Source of the DNA: Bacillota bacterium
GTDB lineage: Bacteria > Bacillota > Clostridia > Clostridiales > Clostridiaceae
Length of the DNA stretch: 39,654 nucleotides
Assembly: GCA_021781745.1 (NCBI GenBank)
Contig: JAJXWH010000047.1
Coordinates: 1 to 39,654 of the forward strand
Reading direction: 5' to 3'
Below, piece after piece: positions 16,219 to 24,801 of the stretch (position 1 is the stretch's first letter; every line of letters begins with the position of its first letter). A program made the position numbers and the translations under genes. Below the pieces are notes generated by a model, which made no database searches, had not been told where the DNA came from, and worked only from the letters and a program-made list of their open reading frames with translations.

Positions 16219-17409
16219 CTATGCCTCCTTAGCAAGTTTTATCTTTTCTATTAATTCAGGAATTACTTCATATATATCTCCAACAACTCCATAATGAGCA
16301 ACTTTAAAGATTGGTGCTTTTTCATCTGTGTTAATTGCAAAAATGTAATCTGAATTATTCATTCCAGCAGTAAATTGGACTGCCCCTGAGATTCCGCAAG
16401 TTATTATAAGCCTCGGCCTTACTGTTCTTCCGCTTAATCCAATCTGCCTTTTTGCATCAACCCAGCCTGCTTCAATAAGGGGCCTTGTACATGCAAATTC
16501 TGCATTTAAAGCTTTAGCTAATTCCATAACCATGGCCAAATCTTTTTCTGATTTAATCCCTCTGCCAGCTGCTACAATTACTTCTGCATCACTTATTCCA
16601 ACTTCTGCTGCTTTTTTCTTTATTTCAAGAGCTGTAATTCCTGATTTCAATTTTTCTTTATCAATACTGCAAGAAACTATCTCACCTGCAATTTCTTCAC
16701 TTCTTTTTGGGGCTGTCATAACCTTGTATCTAACAGTTGCTAGTTGTGGTCTAGAATTAGGGGTAACTATTTGAGCCATGATATTTCCACCAAAAGCTGG
16801 CCTTATTTGAACTAAATCCGTATTTTCTTTCATATCTAAAATAGTACAGTCAGCTGTAAGTCCAGTTTTAAATCTAGCTGCAATTCTAGGTGCCAAGGAT
16901 CTTCCTATAGTAGTTGCTCCAACTAGTAGCGCCGTTGGTTTTACCTTGTTTATAAAATCTTCAAAAGCTGCTGTATATGGTTCTATTCTAAAATATTTTA
17001 ATTCTTTGTCATCATACACAAAGACCTTATCTACGCCATAATGTAAAAGTTCTTCTGCCTTATGAGAGATATTATTTCCTACAAATACTGCATAAACAGG
17101 ATGATTTATTTTACCAGCTAATTCCCTGGCTTTTCCTATTAGCTCATAAGTAACTGGATGTATATCTCCATCTACATGGTCAACATAAACACCAATACCT
17201 TTCCAGGCACTTTTGTCTATTGCTTTAATTTCCTCTTCTATATATTCAACAGCACCTTTAGGCCCTTTCTTAACGCAAAGTCTGCACATCTTGCAAGCTC
17301 CACTTATTTCAACTTTGCCATTATTATTTTCAAGAGCACCAAAGGGACAGATTTTTAATAATTCTTCAATATCTGTTATCTTATCTTGATTTATAATCAA
17401 CTTTGCCAT
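16219..17409 (-). CDS. lctC: Electron transfer flavoprotein alpha subunit 1 with N-terminal [4Fe-4S] ferredoxin domain (LctC type)
   Basis: At 396 residues it is about 80 longer than EtfA2. The extra N-terminus is a ferredoxin-like domain: Cys21 in ICPFGALE and Cys39, Cys42 and Cys45 in CKMCRLCVKKGPKGA, enough for one [4Fe-4S] cluster. The position of a fourth cysteine in the second motif is taken by Gly-Pro. The rest is standard EtfA, with VVAYRGD-type elements replaced by AAGRGIKSEKDL, then TRPLIEAGWVDAKRQIGLSGR and the FAD-binding end YIFAINTDEKAPIFKVAHYG. Such ferredoxin-fused EtfA is known from the electron-confurcating lactate dehydrogenase of acetogens. GAAGGAGAAGAAGCT precedes the ATG. 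Confidence 0.92.
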   Translation of the reverse strand: MAKLIINQDKITDIEELLKICPFGALENNNGKVEISGACKMCRLCVKKGPKGAVEYIEEEIKAIDKSAWKGIGVYVDHVDGDIHPVTYELIGKARELAGKINHPVYAVFVGNNISHKAEELLHYGVDKVFVYDDKELKYFRIEPYTAAFEDFINKVKPTALLVGATTIGRSLAPRIAARFKTGLTADCTILDMKENTDLVQIRPAFGGNIMAQIVTPNSRPQLATVRYKVMTAPKRSEEIAGEIVSCSIDKEKLKSGITALEIKKKAAEVGISDAEVIVAAGRGIKSEKDLAMVMELAKALNAEFACTRPLIEAGWVDAKRQIGLSGRTVRPRLIITCGISGAVQFTAGMNNSDYIFAINTDEKAPIFKVAHYGVVGDIYEVIPELIEKIKLAKEA

Positions 17410-17451
17410 AGCTTCTTCTCCTTCTTTAATTTGAAATTAATTACCTGTTTC

Positions 17452-18240
17452 TTAAACGAATTTTAGTGCTTTTAATTTATTCCCTATTCTTTCACTTAAT
17501 TCACTTGAACTTCCTGTCCACATTTCCCTATCATTATTAACTTCTGGTGGAAATATTCTTTCAACCTGAGTTGGAGAACCATTCAAGCCATAATTTTTCT
17601 CATTTTTATCATCAAAATCATTCAAACTTAATATTTTAATTTCTCTATCCTTAGTAGCTAATTTCTTTTTATAAGAAGGTAATCTTGGTTCAAATATTCC
17701 CTTATCCGCTGTAATCAAACATGGATATGCTATTTCTACAGTTTCAAGACTTTCAGGCATGTCCATTTCAACTGTAATTGAAGAATCTCCAATTTCAATT
17801 ATTCTTTTTACATTTGCTACATGAGGTATCTTTAGCCATTCAGCCATTTCAGGTCCAACTTGTGCTGTATCTCCATCTGTAGTCTGCTTTCCACAAATTA
17901 TAAGCTGAAAATCCCCCATTTTTTTAACCCCTTGAGCAATAGTATAAGAAGTAGCTAAAACATCAGCTCCTCCAAACTTCCTATCTGATAGCAAGGTTCC
18001 TGCATCAGCTCCCATAGTATATGCTTCTCTTATTACACTCAAAGCTTGATTAGGTCCCATGCTTAATACTTTGACTGTGCCACCTTTACTCTCCTTAATT
18101 TTTAATGCTGTTTCTAAAGCATATAAATCATATGGATTCATTTTAGAATCTATACCATCTCTTTTTAGCACTCCAGTATCAGGATCAACTTCTACTTTTG
18201 AAGTTCCGGGTACTTGTTTAATACAAACTAAAATATTCAT
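17452..18240 (-). CDS. lctB: Electron transfer flavoprotein beta subunit 1 (LctB type)
   Basis: A 262-residue EtfB. Signatures are MNILVCIKQVPGTSKVEVD, the NPYDLYALETALKI segment, and GKQTTDGDTAQVGPEMAEWL (about residues 120-139), the nucleotide-binding motif. It is the first gene of the lactate operon. AGGAGGAAAATCATT sits before the ATG, and the promoter and a FadR-type palindrome lie 35-100 bases upstream. It pairs with the ferredoxin-fused EtfA1, 42 bases downstream. In the A. woodii model this subunit carries the FAD that splits or combines electrons between NADH and ferredoxin. Whether it does so here is inferred from its neighbours. Confidence 0.92.
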   Translation of the reverse strand: MNILVCIKQVPGTSKVEVDPDTGVLKRDGIDSKMNPYDLYALETALKIKESKGGTVKVLSMGPNQALSVIREAYTMGADAGTLLSDRKFGGADVLATSYTIAQGVKKMGDFQLIICGKQTTDGDTAQVGPEMAEWLKIPHVANVKRIIEIGDSSITVEMDMPESLETVEIAYPCLITADKGIFEPRLPSYKKKLATKDREIKILSLNDFDDKNEKNYGLNGSPTQVERIFPPEVNNDREMWTGSSSELSERIGNKLKALKFV

Positions 18241-18275
18241 AATGATTTTCCTCCTATAAATTTACACGTATTTAT

Positions 18276-18304
18276 CATACCAATACTTAATTGGTATGAC
18301 CAAT
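18276..18304 (-). promoter_or_regulatory. FadR/LldR-type operator of the lactate operon
   Basis: Two overlapping palindromes lie here. ATTGGT-ATG-ACCAAT (18290-18304) has perfect six-base arms and fits the TGGTNNNACCA pattern of FadR-subfamily GntR regulators. CATACCAAT and ATTGGTATG (18276-18298) form a wider inverted repeat. Both lie just downstream of the predicted transcription start, so a bound repressor would block elongation or promoter clearance. Confidence 0.75.
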
Positions 18305-18314
18305 TCACGTTTTA

Positions 18315-18343
18315 ATTATAGCTCTTCAAATATTTCTTGTAAA
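18315..18343 (-). promoter_or_regulatory. Sigma-A promoter of the lactate operon
   Basis: On the minus strand TTTACA (18338-18343) and a perfect TATAAT (18315-18320) are exactly 17 bases apart. Transcription would start near 18308, giving a leader of about 65 bases that begins with the FadR-type palindrome. Confidence 0.75.
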
Positions 18344-18512
18344 CAATTGTTATTAATTTAACAGAAAATGTTTACATGAGTAATGTTTTCTATTGTGAAT
18401 AATTACACATTTATGCTGGTATTAATTTTCCAGATTACAAATTCAAATTAAATTTTTTTCTATATATCTTCGTACTTAACATTTATTGTTAAATAAATAA
18501 CATTCATAAATC

Positions 18513-18559
18513 AAAAAAAATACTTAGATTATCAATATAACTGCATTAATAATCTAAGT
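18513..18559 (-). terminator. Rho-independent terminator after the FadR gene
   Basis: A perfect 11-bp stem, ACTTAGATTAT with ATAATCTAAGT, is followed on the minus strand by eight T residues. It separates fadR transcription from the lactate operon promoter. The remaining 18344-18512 is A+T-rich with no gene seen. Confidence 0.85.
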
Positions 18560-18570
18560 ATATATATTTA

Positions 18571-18638
18571 AGGCATTATCAAAAAAATAATAAGTTAATC
18601 TGACCGCCTATTTTGACTTGTTATTTTTTCATATGCCT
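18571..18638 (-). repeat. Short copy C of the intergenic repeat, doubling as a hairpin at the FadR gene stop
   Basis: It begins AGGCA and ends TGCCT. Inside, AATAATAAGTT and GACTTGTTATT flank a GCCTATTTT remnant. It is copy A with its middle deleted. On the minus strand AAAAAATAACAAGT pairs with ACTTATTATTTTTT across one mismatch and runs into T residues, so it can serve as a first terminator. It overlaps the stop codon of the regulator gene. Confidence 0.6.
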
Positions 18639-19332
18639 AATCATCATATCCATAAGCTTTCCTAATTAAATTAAAGTGCTCTTTCATAGCATTGTACGCT
18701 TTTGATTCATCACGACATTTCAAGGCTCTAAGTAAATTTTCATGTATTTCTAATAGACCTTCCTTATTTCCCCCATGTAAAATCTGCATTCTGAATTTTT
18801 GAATAAATTCATCCATAAGCTGGGATATAACTTCAAGGACATTTATTAGCAATACGTTTCGTGAAGCTTTTGCAATTAAGTAGTGAAACTTAATATCGAG
18901 TTCAAGACTTTCCTCTTCACTTCCTGCAATATACATTCTGTCTACTATGGCAGTTAAAAGTGCAAGTTCATTGTCTTCTATATTTTTAGCTGCTAATTTA
19001 GCACATTGTAATTCTAAAGTTTCTCTTAGGTCATACATTTCCCTAACAGAACATTCCTGCAGCATAAACATTACTGAAAGAGGCTCGAATAATGAATTAT
19101 CGAAATTAGTTTTTATGTAATTCCCAGCTCCCTGCCTGCTTTCTACCAAACCAACCACCTCTAAAGCTCTTATTGCCTCCCTTACTGATGCTCGTGACAC
19201 ACCAATTGATTCTGCCATTTCTCTTTCTGCTGGTAATTTATCTCCCTTTTTTATTTCTCCACTTTTTATTTTATTTTTAATTTGTTCTATAACTTGATCA
19301 TATACTTTTGTAGTTTTATTAGGCGTTAACAT
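18637..19332 (-). CDS. FadR-subfamily GntR transcriptional regulator of lactate genes
   Basis: 231 residues. An N-terminal winged helix-turn-helix of the GntR type (about 8-75) has the recognition segment AESIGVSRASVREAIRALEVVGLVESRQGAGNYI, shown here in part (GVSRASVREAIRALEVVG). A C-terminal all-helical FCD effector domain follows, with likely metal ligands in LDIKFHYLIAKASRN and in MKEHFNLIRKAY. LldR/LutR/LctA-like members sense lactate and repress lactate-use operons. The gene lies just upstream of the operon in the same direction, and a FadR-type palindrome sits at the operon promoter. AAGGGAGACACAG precedes the ATG. It has its own promoter and terminator. Confidence 0.88.
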   Translation of the reverse strand: MLTPNKTTKVYDQVIEQIKNKIKSGEIKKGDKLPAEREMAESIGVSRASVREAIRALEVVGLVESRQGAGNYIKTNFDNSLFEPLSVMFMLQECSVREMYDLRETLELQCAKLAAKNIEDNELALLTAIVDRMYIAGSEEESLELDIKFHYLIAKASRNVLLINVLEVISQLMDEFIQKFRMQILHGGNKEGLLEIHENLLRALKCRDESKAYNAMKEHFNLIRKAYGYDD

Positions 19333-19377
19333 CTGTGTCTCCCTTATTTCTTCATCTCAAATTTATATTTTTAATAC

Positions 19378-19405
19378 ATTATACATCAAAGACAAAACAT
19401 GTAAA
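19378..19405 (-). promoter_or_regulatory. Probable promoter of the FadR-family gene
   Basis: On the minus strand TTTACA (19400-19405) and TATAAT (19378-19383) are 16 bases apart, about 45 bases before the ATG at 19332. No palindrome like that of the operon promoter is visible here, so autoregulation is not evident. Confidence 0.6.
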
Positions 19406-19415
19406 AGAAGATTAA

Positions 19416-19529
19416 TATAATCCTAGTAACGATTATGTAAAAAAGTTGACCCTTTATGAACAATTCAAAGTTAAGGTAAATATTTATGAAAATCTTGAAA
19501 TAGATTTTCATTCTATGGATATTGATTGA
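19416..19529 (+). pseudogene. Uma2-family gene remnant with internal deletion
   Basis: The translation reads YNPSNDYVKKLTLYEQFKVK joined directly to VNIYENLEIDFHSMDID and a stop. It matches Uma2 copy 1 at residues of the NPSNDYVKK segment and the C-terminus. The part holding EYWIVNP and the next 40 or so residues is missing. The join lies where the intact gene has two similar GTTAAG-like words, so a short-repeat deletion is likely. Everything upstream of YNPSN is gone. The relic lies just upstream of the fadR promoter. Confidence 0.8.
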
Positions 19530-19540
19530 CTAAATTAATT

Positions 19541-19583
19541 AAAAAAACTCAAACATTCGTTATATAGATAAATGTTTGAGTTT
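19541..19583 (-). terminator. Terminator of the AAA-ATPase gene (copy 1)
   Basis: A perfect 13-bp stem, AAACTCAAACATT with AATGTTTGAGTTT, is followed on the minus strand by seven T residues. It lies about 60 bases past the stop at 19641. Confidence 0.85.
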
Positions 19584-19640
19584 AAATTTTGAATTTATTT
19601 CCTTTCTAAGTCAGCGATTAGTGATTTACAATGCCACTAC

Positions 19641-21185
19641 CTACACATACACTACAAATATATTTTTCCCTTCATAATTTATTCTTTCCTCCTTATAATC
19701 CTTATCTTTATTAAAATTATAAGCAACAATGTATCCTTTATCTAAGCCTTGAATATCTAAATAATCTTTAAGCTGATTTAATCCTTTTTTATGGTATTCA
19801 ATGCCTCTCCATATTTTTAATTCAATTACATACTTATTAGAAAGATAAGTAATTACTATATCAAGTCTTTTTTCTTCAGAAATCTGCACTTCCTTAAAAT
19901 CAAAACCTATTCCATTTATTATTGGTTTTATAAATGCTAAGAAAAGAAGTCTTCCTTCTCTTTCTATAAATTTTGTGTCAATAGAACTATATTGTTCTTT
20001 AATAAACTGCTGAAACCTTAAAAGTATCTTTTCAAAATCTAGTCCATTTTCAATTATGAAATTTTCTTTGAAGTTATAATTTGACATATCTGTTCTATTT
20101 TCAAGCTTGGAAGAAAAATAATTGTAAAGCATTTGTTCAAATATTCTGTTAGATATTTTTACTCTACCATCTACATTTTTTAAATATCCGTATATAACTC
20201 CTAAATTTATAAGTGGATTATGAATATTAAAAGTCTTTTCCGTTCCATTAATTATTAAATCAAATATATAGTCTTTAAATTCATGATTATTTTCAACATT
20301 TTTTACCAAATCATCGAAAAGTGTATTATTTTCTTGTAATAATTCTTTTACTGCCTTATTAATATTCTCTTCACTCCATACCAATTGACTTTCATCAATA
20401 ATCTGACAAATCCTGCTTACTAAAAACGGATATCCGCTTGTATAAAAATAAATTTTTTCTGACATTTCATTAATATTAACTACTACTTTTTTATCTTCAC
20501 AGTATGCTTTTAACATAGTACCTATCTCGTCCGAATCAAAACTCATATCTACATTAAAATTTACTGCTATATTCCATGGACTATTATATTTCTTCTCATC
20601 ATCTTGTCTTATTTTAAGCTTTAAATTCTTAATATCATAAATTCCTGCAAGGATTACTGAATGAAAGGTTTTATCCTTACCCTGCTGTCTTAATAAAAAT
20701 TTATTTCTAAGCATGCCTAAAAAACTCATAAATAGCTGATTATTAGAACTTTTATCCACTTCATCAATAAATAAAATTATCTCTTTGTTACTATTTTCTA
20801 TTAACTCAGTTATAACCCCTGACAACTCATCAAAATTATTTATATTATCACTCAATTGGACCATAAGTTTGCTTATCTGCACATTTTGGAATTTTGCTGT
20901 TTTAGCTAAAAGCTTGAAAAAACTTAACGTAAATTCTGATTCATTTTCAAAAATTTTATCTCCAATCCCTTCAAAACTAATACTTAAAACTAAATACTCA
21001 TCTTCTAATTCCTTCTCCAGCATATACATAGTAGTAGTTTTTCCATACTGTCTTGGTCTATTTATAACAAAATAATCTCCTCTATAAACCATACTTTTTA
21101 TTTCCATAAGCTTATTAGTTATATCAACCATATAATGTAAATGTGGAACACAAACCCCTGTTGTGTTAAATCTTCTATTCACCAT
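19641..21185 (-). CDS. AAA-ATPase-like / PD-(D/E)XK nuclease fusion protein, copy 1
   Basis: About 514 residues. The N-terminal AAA-ATPase_like domain has a P-loop variant INRPRQYGKTT (41-51) and a Walker B in IILFIDEVDKSS (about 145-156). A middle winged-helix-like part follows. The C-terminal PD-(D/E)XK domain has RLDIVITY, then YVIELKIWRG (D, then E-x-K) and GLNQLKDYLD. This pairing (the pfam AAA-ATPase_like plus PDDEXK_9 type) is abundant in Clostridia and Bacteroidetes. Its function is not established, though defence or selfish-element roles are suspected. ATG 21183-21185 is chosen because GAGGTG lies just upstream and homology with copy 2 begins there (MVNRRFNTTG, MKKRFNITG). It sits 62 bases after the SNF2 gene stop, so the two are probably co-transcribed. 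Confidence 0.8.
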   Translation of the reverse strand: MVNRRFNTTGVCVPHLHYMVDITNKLMEIKSMVYRGDYFVINRPRQYGKTTTMYMLEKELEDEYLVLSISFEGIGDKIFENESEFTLSFFKLLAKTAKFQNVQISKLMVQLSDNINNFDELSGVITELIENSNKEIILFIDEVDKSSNNQLFMSFLGMLRNKFLLRQQGKDKTFHSVILAGIYDIKNLKLKIRQDDEKKYNSPWNIAVNFNVDMSFDSDEIGTMLKAYCEDKKVVVNINEMSEKIYFYTSGYPFLVSRICQIIDESQLVWSEENINKAVKELLQENNTLFDDLVKNVENNHEFKDYIFDLIINGTEKTFNIHNPLINLGVIYGYLKNVDGRVKISNRIFEQMLYNYFSSKLENRTDMSNYNFKENFIIENGLDFEKILLRFQQFIKEQYSSIDTKFIEREGRLLFLAFIKPIINGIGFDFKEVQISEEKRLDIVITYLSNKYVIELKIWRGIEYHKKGLNQLKDYLDIQGLDKGYIVAYNFNKDKDYKEERINYEGKNIFVVYV

Positions 21186-21247
21186 TGACACCTCACTACA
21201 TCTCCTATTATTATAGTTAATTCCTAAAACAGAAGCACGCATTTTTA

Positions 21248-24200
21248 TTATGAAAACAACTCCATAAGTTCCTCTTTTGAAAGGGCTGAAAGCATATTTT
21301 CGCTCTTATAATCGCTATCTAAAACATCACTTATAAGCTCCTTTTTACTATCCTGAAGATTTATAATTCTTTCCTCTATAGTTCCTTCTGAAATTAGTTT
21401 AAATACTTGAACTACATTCTTTTGCCCTATCCTATGAGCTCTATCAGTCGCCTGATCCTCTACCGCTGGATTCCACCAAGGGTCAAAATGTATGATAACA
21501 TCAGCAGAAGTTAAATTAAGTCCTGTTCCTCCAGCTTTTAGGGAAATCAAAAATACCTTACACTTATTACTTTTATTAAACTCCTCTACAAGTTCCAACC
21601 TTTTACCTGCCTTTGTACTTCCATCTAAATACATATGTTCAATTTTATTTTTTGATAATTCATCTGAGATATTACTTAATACAGAAGTAAACTGCGAAAA
21701 TAAAAGGATTTTATGGCCATTTTCTATATTTTCTTCAATAAGCTTTAAAGCTTCTTCTATTTTTGCACTTCCACCAGTATATTTATCTACTACTATAGAT
21801 GGATCAAGACATAGCTGTCTAAGTTTTGTTAAATAAGAAAATATAGTTATCTTATCTCCTCCAAAACTTTCATCTTCCATTTTAGCCTTAATATCTTTTA
21901 CATATGTAGCATAAACCTTCCTTTGCTGCTTTGTAAGCTCTACATAATAATTTTTCTCAATTTTATCGGGCAACTCTTTTATAACATCTTTTTTTAGCCT
22001 TCTAAGCATGAAAGGTCTTATAAATTTTTGAAGTTCAATTGCAGAATTGTCATTATCAATAAATTTTTTCTTAAAAAATGTTGGATTGTATAAATAATTA
22101 GGCATTATAAAATCAAAAATGCTCCACAGCTCAATTAAGTTGTTTTCAATTGGAGTTCCTGTTAATACAAATTTACTTTTTGCTTTTATATTTTTAACAC
22201 ATTTTGTGCTTTTAGCCAAAGGATTTTTTATATTTTGTCCCTCATCAAGTATACAATAATCAAAATGTAAGTTTTCATAATTTTCTTCATCATTTCTTAA
22301 AGTTCCATAAGTGGTTAATATTACATCATATTTATTTATATTTTCAACAACATTTGCCCTTTCATTTTTATTTCCATGAACAACGCCAACCTTCATAGAT
22401 GGAGCAAATTTTATAAATTCGTTTTTCCAATTATATACTAAGGACGTTGGTGCAATTATTATGGACTTTTTACCTTCTTCAGATAGTAAAAATGCAATAG
22501 TCTGCACGGTCTTTCCTAGTCCCATTTCATCAGCTAATATTCCTCCGAAGCCTAAGTAACTTAAATTATTAAACCACTTAAACCCAGTTATTTGATAATC
22601 TCTAAGCTGAGTTTTTAGTTTATCTGGCATGGAATATTCAAGTTTATTTAATTCTAAAACCTTATTTGAAATATCTTTTACAATATTTTTCCCTTTTATA
22701 AATGTTAAATTACTATTTTCCAAATAATCATTTAAAACAATAGCTTTGTTCTTATGTAGTCTTATATTTCCTTCCTTACTGCCACTTGTAATCCCGTCAA
22801 CCAAGGTAAGAAAATCCTGAATTTCTTGTCCTTCAAGATTTATAAAGCTATCATTTTTAAGCTTATAATATTTTCTTTTATTATTAAAAGCCTCTAAAAT
22901 ATTCTTATATTCTTTAGGTGGTATATCTTCAATTTCAAAGGTAAAATCTAAAAAACTATCCTCATTATCCTTAATACTCCCTTGAATTTTAGGTGTATAA
23001 TAAACTTTTCTATCCCTAAATCTATCTGAATAATAAATATCCCCTAAGACTTCGAGTTCTTTATACTTACCTCCTAAAAACAAATATAAGGCATATTCAT
23101 CTCCATTAAATTCAAATATGTTGTTCTTATACGAGAAATTAAGATTAGTTATAGTTTCAAGAATCTTTTCTTCCCTGATGGAATCACGTATAATGATTTT
23201 ATTTTTATCTTGTACTTTAGAGAAATATTTTAATTTTTCGTCCCCATACATTAGGTTTACATCTAATACTACTTGTTTATTTCTTATATCCAAAAAGAAT
23301 TCAGCCTTCAAATCATTTTTAACTAGGTTATCAATCTTATCATCTATTTTAATACTAGAACTCATAATTTCTAACTTAGGCATTACTTCATTAAATACCT
23401 CTAAGGCTGCTTCTTTTTTAAATTCCAGCCTTTTAAAGTTTTTAAAATAGTCATAAAATAACTTAAGACTATGTATCTGCAGCCTCGAAGGTAAATAAAT
23501 ATTATTTTCAAAAAGAAAAACATCATATTTATCCGTAAGGGGTTTAAAGGATTCTCCAATTATTTTTACAATATATTTTTCATTCTTTTCACTAATATCC
23601 AGCTCTAAGGGAAGGTCTCCCTCAATAATTTTTACTTTCTCTGAATCATATATTATTCCTTTTTCTTTTAGCATAAGCAAAAAGCGTCTAAGAGAAACAT
23701 CATTAATATTTAAATTTTTTCCATCAATTAATCCAGTACTGTTATATCTCGATATGGCATCATTAGCTACATATTCCTCTATAAAATAAACTATATTTTC
23801 ATCGATTTCATTAAATATATGCACTGATGGGTCATAAGAAAAATCTTTCCCGTAATATATTTTTTCATTATCTAATCTAGCCTTTATAAAATCTCGTACA
23901 CTTTTTAGCACATACATTTTTTTATTTCCAATTTTAAAAGCTGCTTGAAAGTACCCATTAAAGTTTTTAGCATTTAAATTGACCTCTAGGTTAATCTTCT
24001 CCTTGGGCTGACTTAACGCATTAAGTTCATTTAATATATCTCTTCCCATATTTTCAATTCTTTTTTTCTCTTCTTCGTTTTTCACTTTTCTTGCAGAAAT
24101 ATATTTTGATAATACTGCAGATATATGCTTACAAACATATTTATTTCTTGGCGTGGAGTTATTATAAAAATCTAAACAATCACAGTATGTTCCTTCTATT

Positions 24201-24421
24201 TCACTAGAATTTCCATTTATCAATACCTTGACCTCATAATGCGAGTAACTTATTTGAGAGTACACTTTAGAGATAATTTCTATAAAATCCCTTTCTCTAT
24301 CAGCTATTTCTTTAATATTCAATACCTTTCCTGCTCTAAGAAGTTCATTTCCTTTTTGTCTTTTAAAAAAATCCACTTTGCTTTCAAAGTTTTTTGATAA
24401 TTTTTCTATATTAAAATTCAT
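21248..24421 (-). CDS. SNF2-family DEAD/DEAH helicase with SWIM zinc finger
   Basis: About 1057 residues. An N-terminal SWIM finger (about 95-125) has CDC followed by VCKH. A large central region matches the bacterial SNF2-associated type. The Swi2/Snf2 ATPase follows: ADEMGLGKTVQTIAF (motif I), LDEGQNIKN (motif II, DEGQ instead of DEAH), LTGTPIENNL (motif III). The helicase C domain has LDGSTKAGKR, LKAGGTGLNLTSADVIIHFD and DRAHRIGQ. It is predicted to move on DNA or remodel protein-DNA complexes in the cytoplasm. ATG 24419-24421 is preferred over 24475, since the first 18 codons lack homology-like character, but no start has an ideal ribosome binding site. The adjacent AAA-nuclease downstream makes a functional link possible. 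Confidence 0.88.
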   Translation of the reverse strand: MNFNIEKLSKNFESKVDFFKRQKGNELLRAGKVLNIKEIADRERDFIEIISKVYSQISYSHYEVKVLINGNSSEIEGTYCDCLDFYNNSTPRNKYVCKHISAVLSKYISARKVKNEEEKKRIENMGRDILNELNALSQPKEKINLEVNLNAKNFNGYFQAAFKIGNKKMYVLKSVRDFIKARLDNEKIYYGKDFSYDPSVHIFNEIDENIVYFIEEYVANDAISRYNSTGLIDGKNLNINDVSLRRFLLMLKEKGIIYDSEKVKIIEGDLPLELDISEKNEKYIVKIIGESFKPLTDKYDVFLFENNIYLPSRLQIHSLKLFYDYFKNFKRLEFKKEAALEVFNEVMPKLEIMSSSIKIDDKIDNLVKNDLKAEFFLDIRNKQVVLDVNLMYGDEKLKYFSKVQDKNKIIIRDSIREEKILETITNLNFSYKNNIFEFNGDEYALYLFLGGKYKELEVLGDIYYSDRFRDRKVYYTPKIQGSIKDNEDSFLDFTFEIEDIPPKEYKNILEAFNNKRKYYKLKNDSFINLEGQEIQDFLTLVDGITSGSKEGNIRLHKNKAIVLNDYLENSNLTFIKGKNIVKDISNKVLELNKLEYSMPDKLKTQLRDYQITGFKWFNNLSYLGFGGILADEMGLGKTVQTIAFLLSEEGKKSIIIAPTSLVYNWKNEFIKFAPSMKVGVVHGNKNERANVVENINKYDVILTTYGTLRNDEENYENLHFDYCILDEGQNIKNPLAKSTKCVKNIKAKSKFVLTGTPIENNLIELWSIFDFIMPNYLYNPTFFKKKFIDNDNSAIELQKFIRPFMLRRLKKDVIKELPDKIEKNYYVELTKQQRKVYATYVKDIKAKMEDESFGGDKITIFSYLTKLRQLCLDPSIVVDKYTGGSAKIEEALKLIEENIENGHKILLFSQFTSVLSNISDELSKNKIEHMYLDGSTKAGKRLELVEEFNKSNKCKVFLISLKAGGTGLNLTSADVIIHFDPWWNPAVEDQATDRAHRIGQKNVVQVFKLISEGTIEERIINLQDSKKELISDVLDSDYKSENMLSALSKEELMELFS

Positions 24422-24611
24422 CTTTAAAATCAATTCCTTTATTTTTATATAAGGCATATATATTGCAATTAACAATGTACAATTGATAGTTCAATATATA
24501 TATATATATATTTATTGCCTCTATTTATTACATTATAACAATATTGTTCATATTTTTATATTAATTACTATATTTATTCTCTAATTAATATCCACACTTA
24601 TCACTATTATT
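24422..24611. other. Upstream region of the SNF2 gene
   Basis: A+T-rich DNA with a run of about ten TA repeats (24493-24513) that could flank a promoter. No gene or clear -35/-10 pair is seen. Confidence 0.35.
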
Positions 24612-24655
24612 AAAAAAATCTCACATAATTCATTTACTTTTGAATAATGTGAGAT
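24612..24655 (-). terminator. Strong rho-independent terminator between the stress-protein and SNF2 genes
   Basis: ATCTCACAT pairs with ATGTGAGAT, with a further TTCA/TGAA pairing inside, followed on the minus strand by seven T residues. Confidence 0.8.
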
Positions 24656-24731
24656 GCAAATTAGTTTTATTACTCTATCCACAATGCAATATATTTATAT
24701 TTATAATGACTTTTATCACTTAATACTTTAA

Positions 24732-24800
24732 CTATTCCAACGGCTTAGGTACAATTGTCACTACGCCGGCCCTTAATCCTATTTTCATAAAACGAATCAT
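24732..24800 (-). pseudogene. Small orphan frame, possibly the C-terminal end of a lost gene
   Basis: A 22-codon frame, MIRFMKIGLRAGVVTIVPKP plus LE, lies between two terminators. It uses GC-richer codons (GCC, GGC, CCG) than its neighbours and has a membrane-permease-like look. No ribosome binding site is seen. I do not recognise it. It could be the tail of a deleted transporter gene. Confidence 0.25.
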
Positions 24801-24801
24801 T

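Noticed and set aside
24493..24513. (TA)n tract as a phase-variable promoter
   Set aside because: No -35/-10 pair could be placed around it. A simple dinucleotide run is expected in DNA this rich in A+T.
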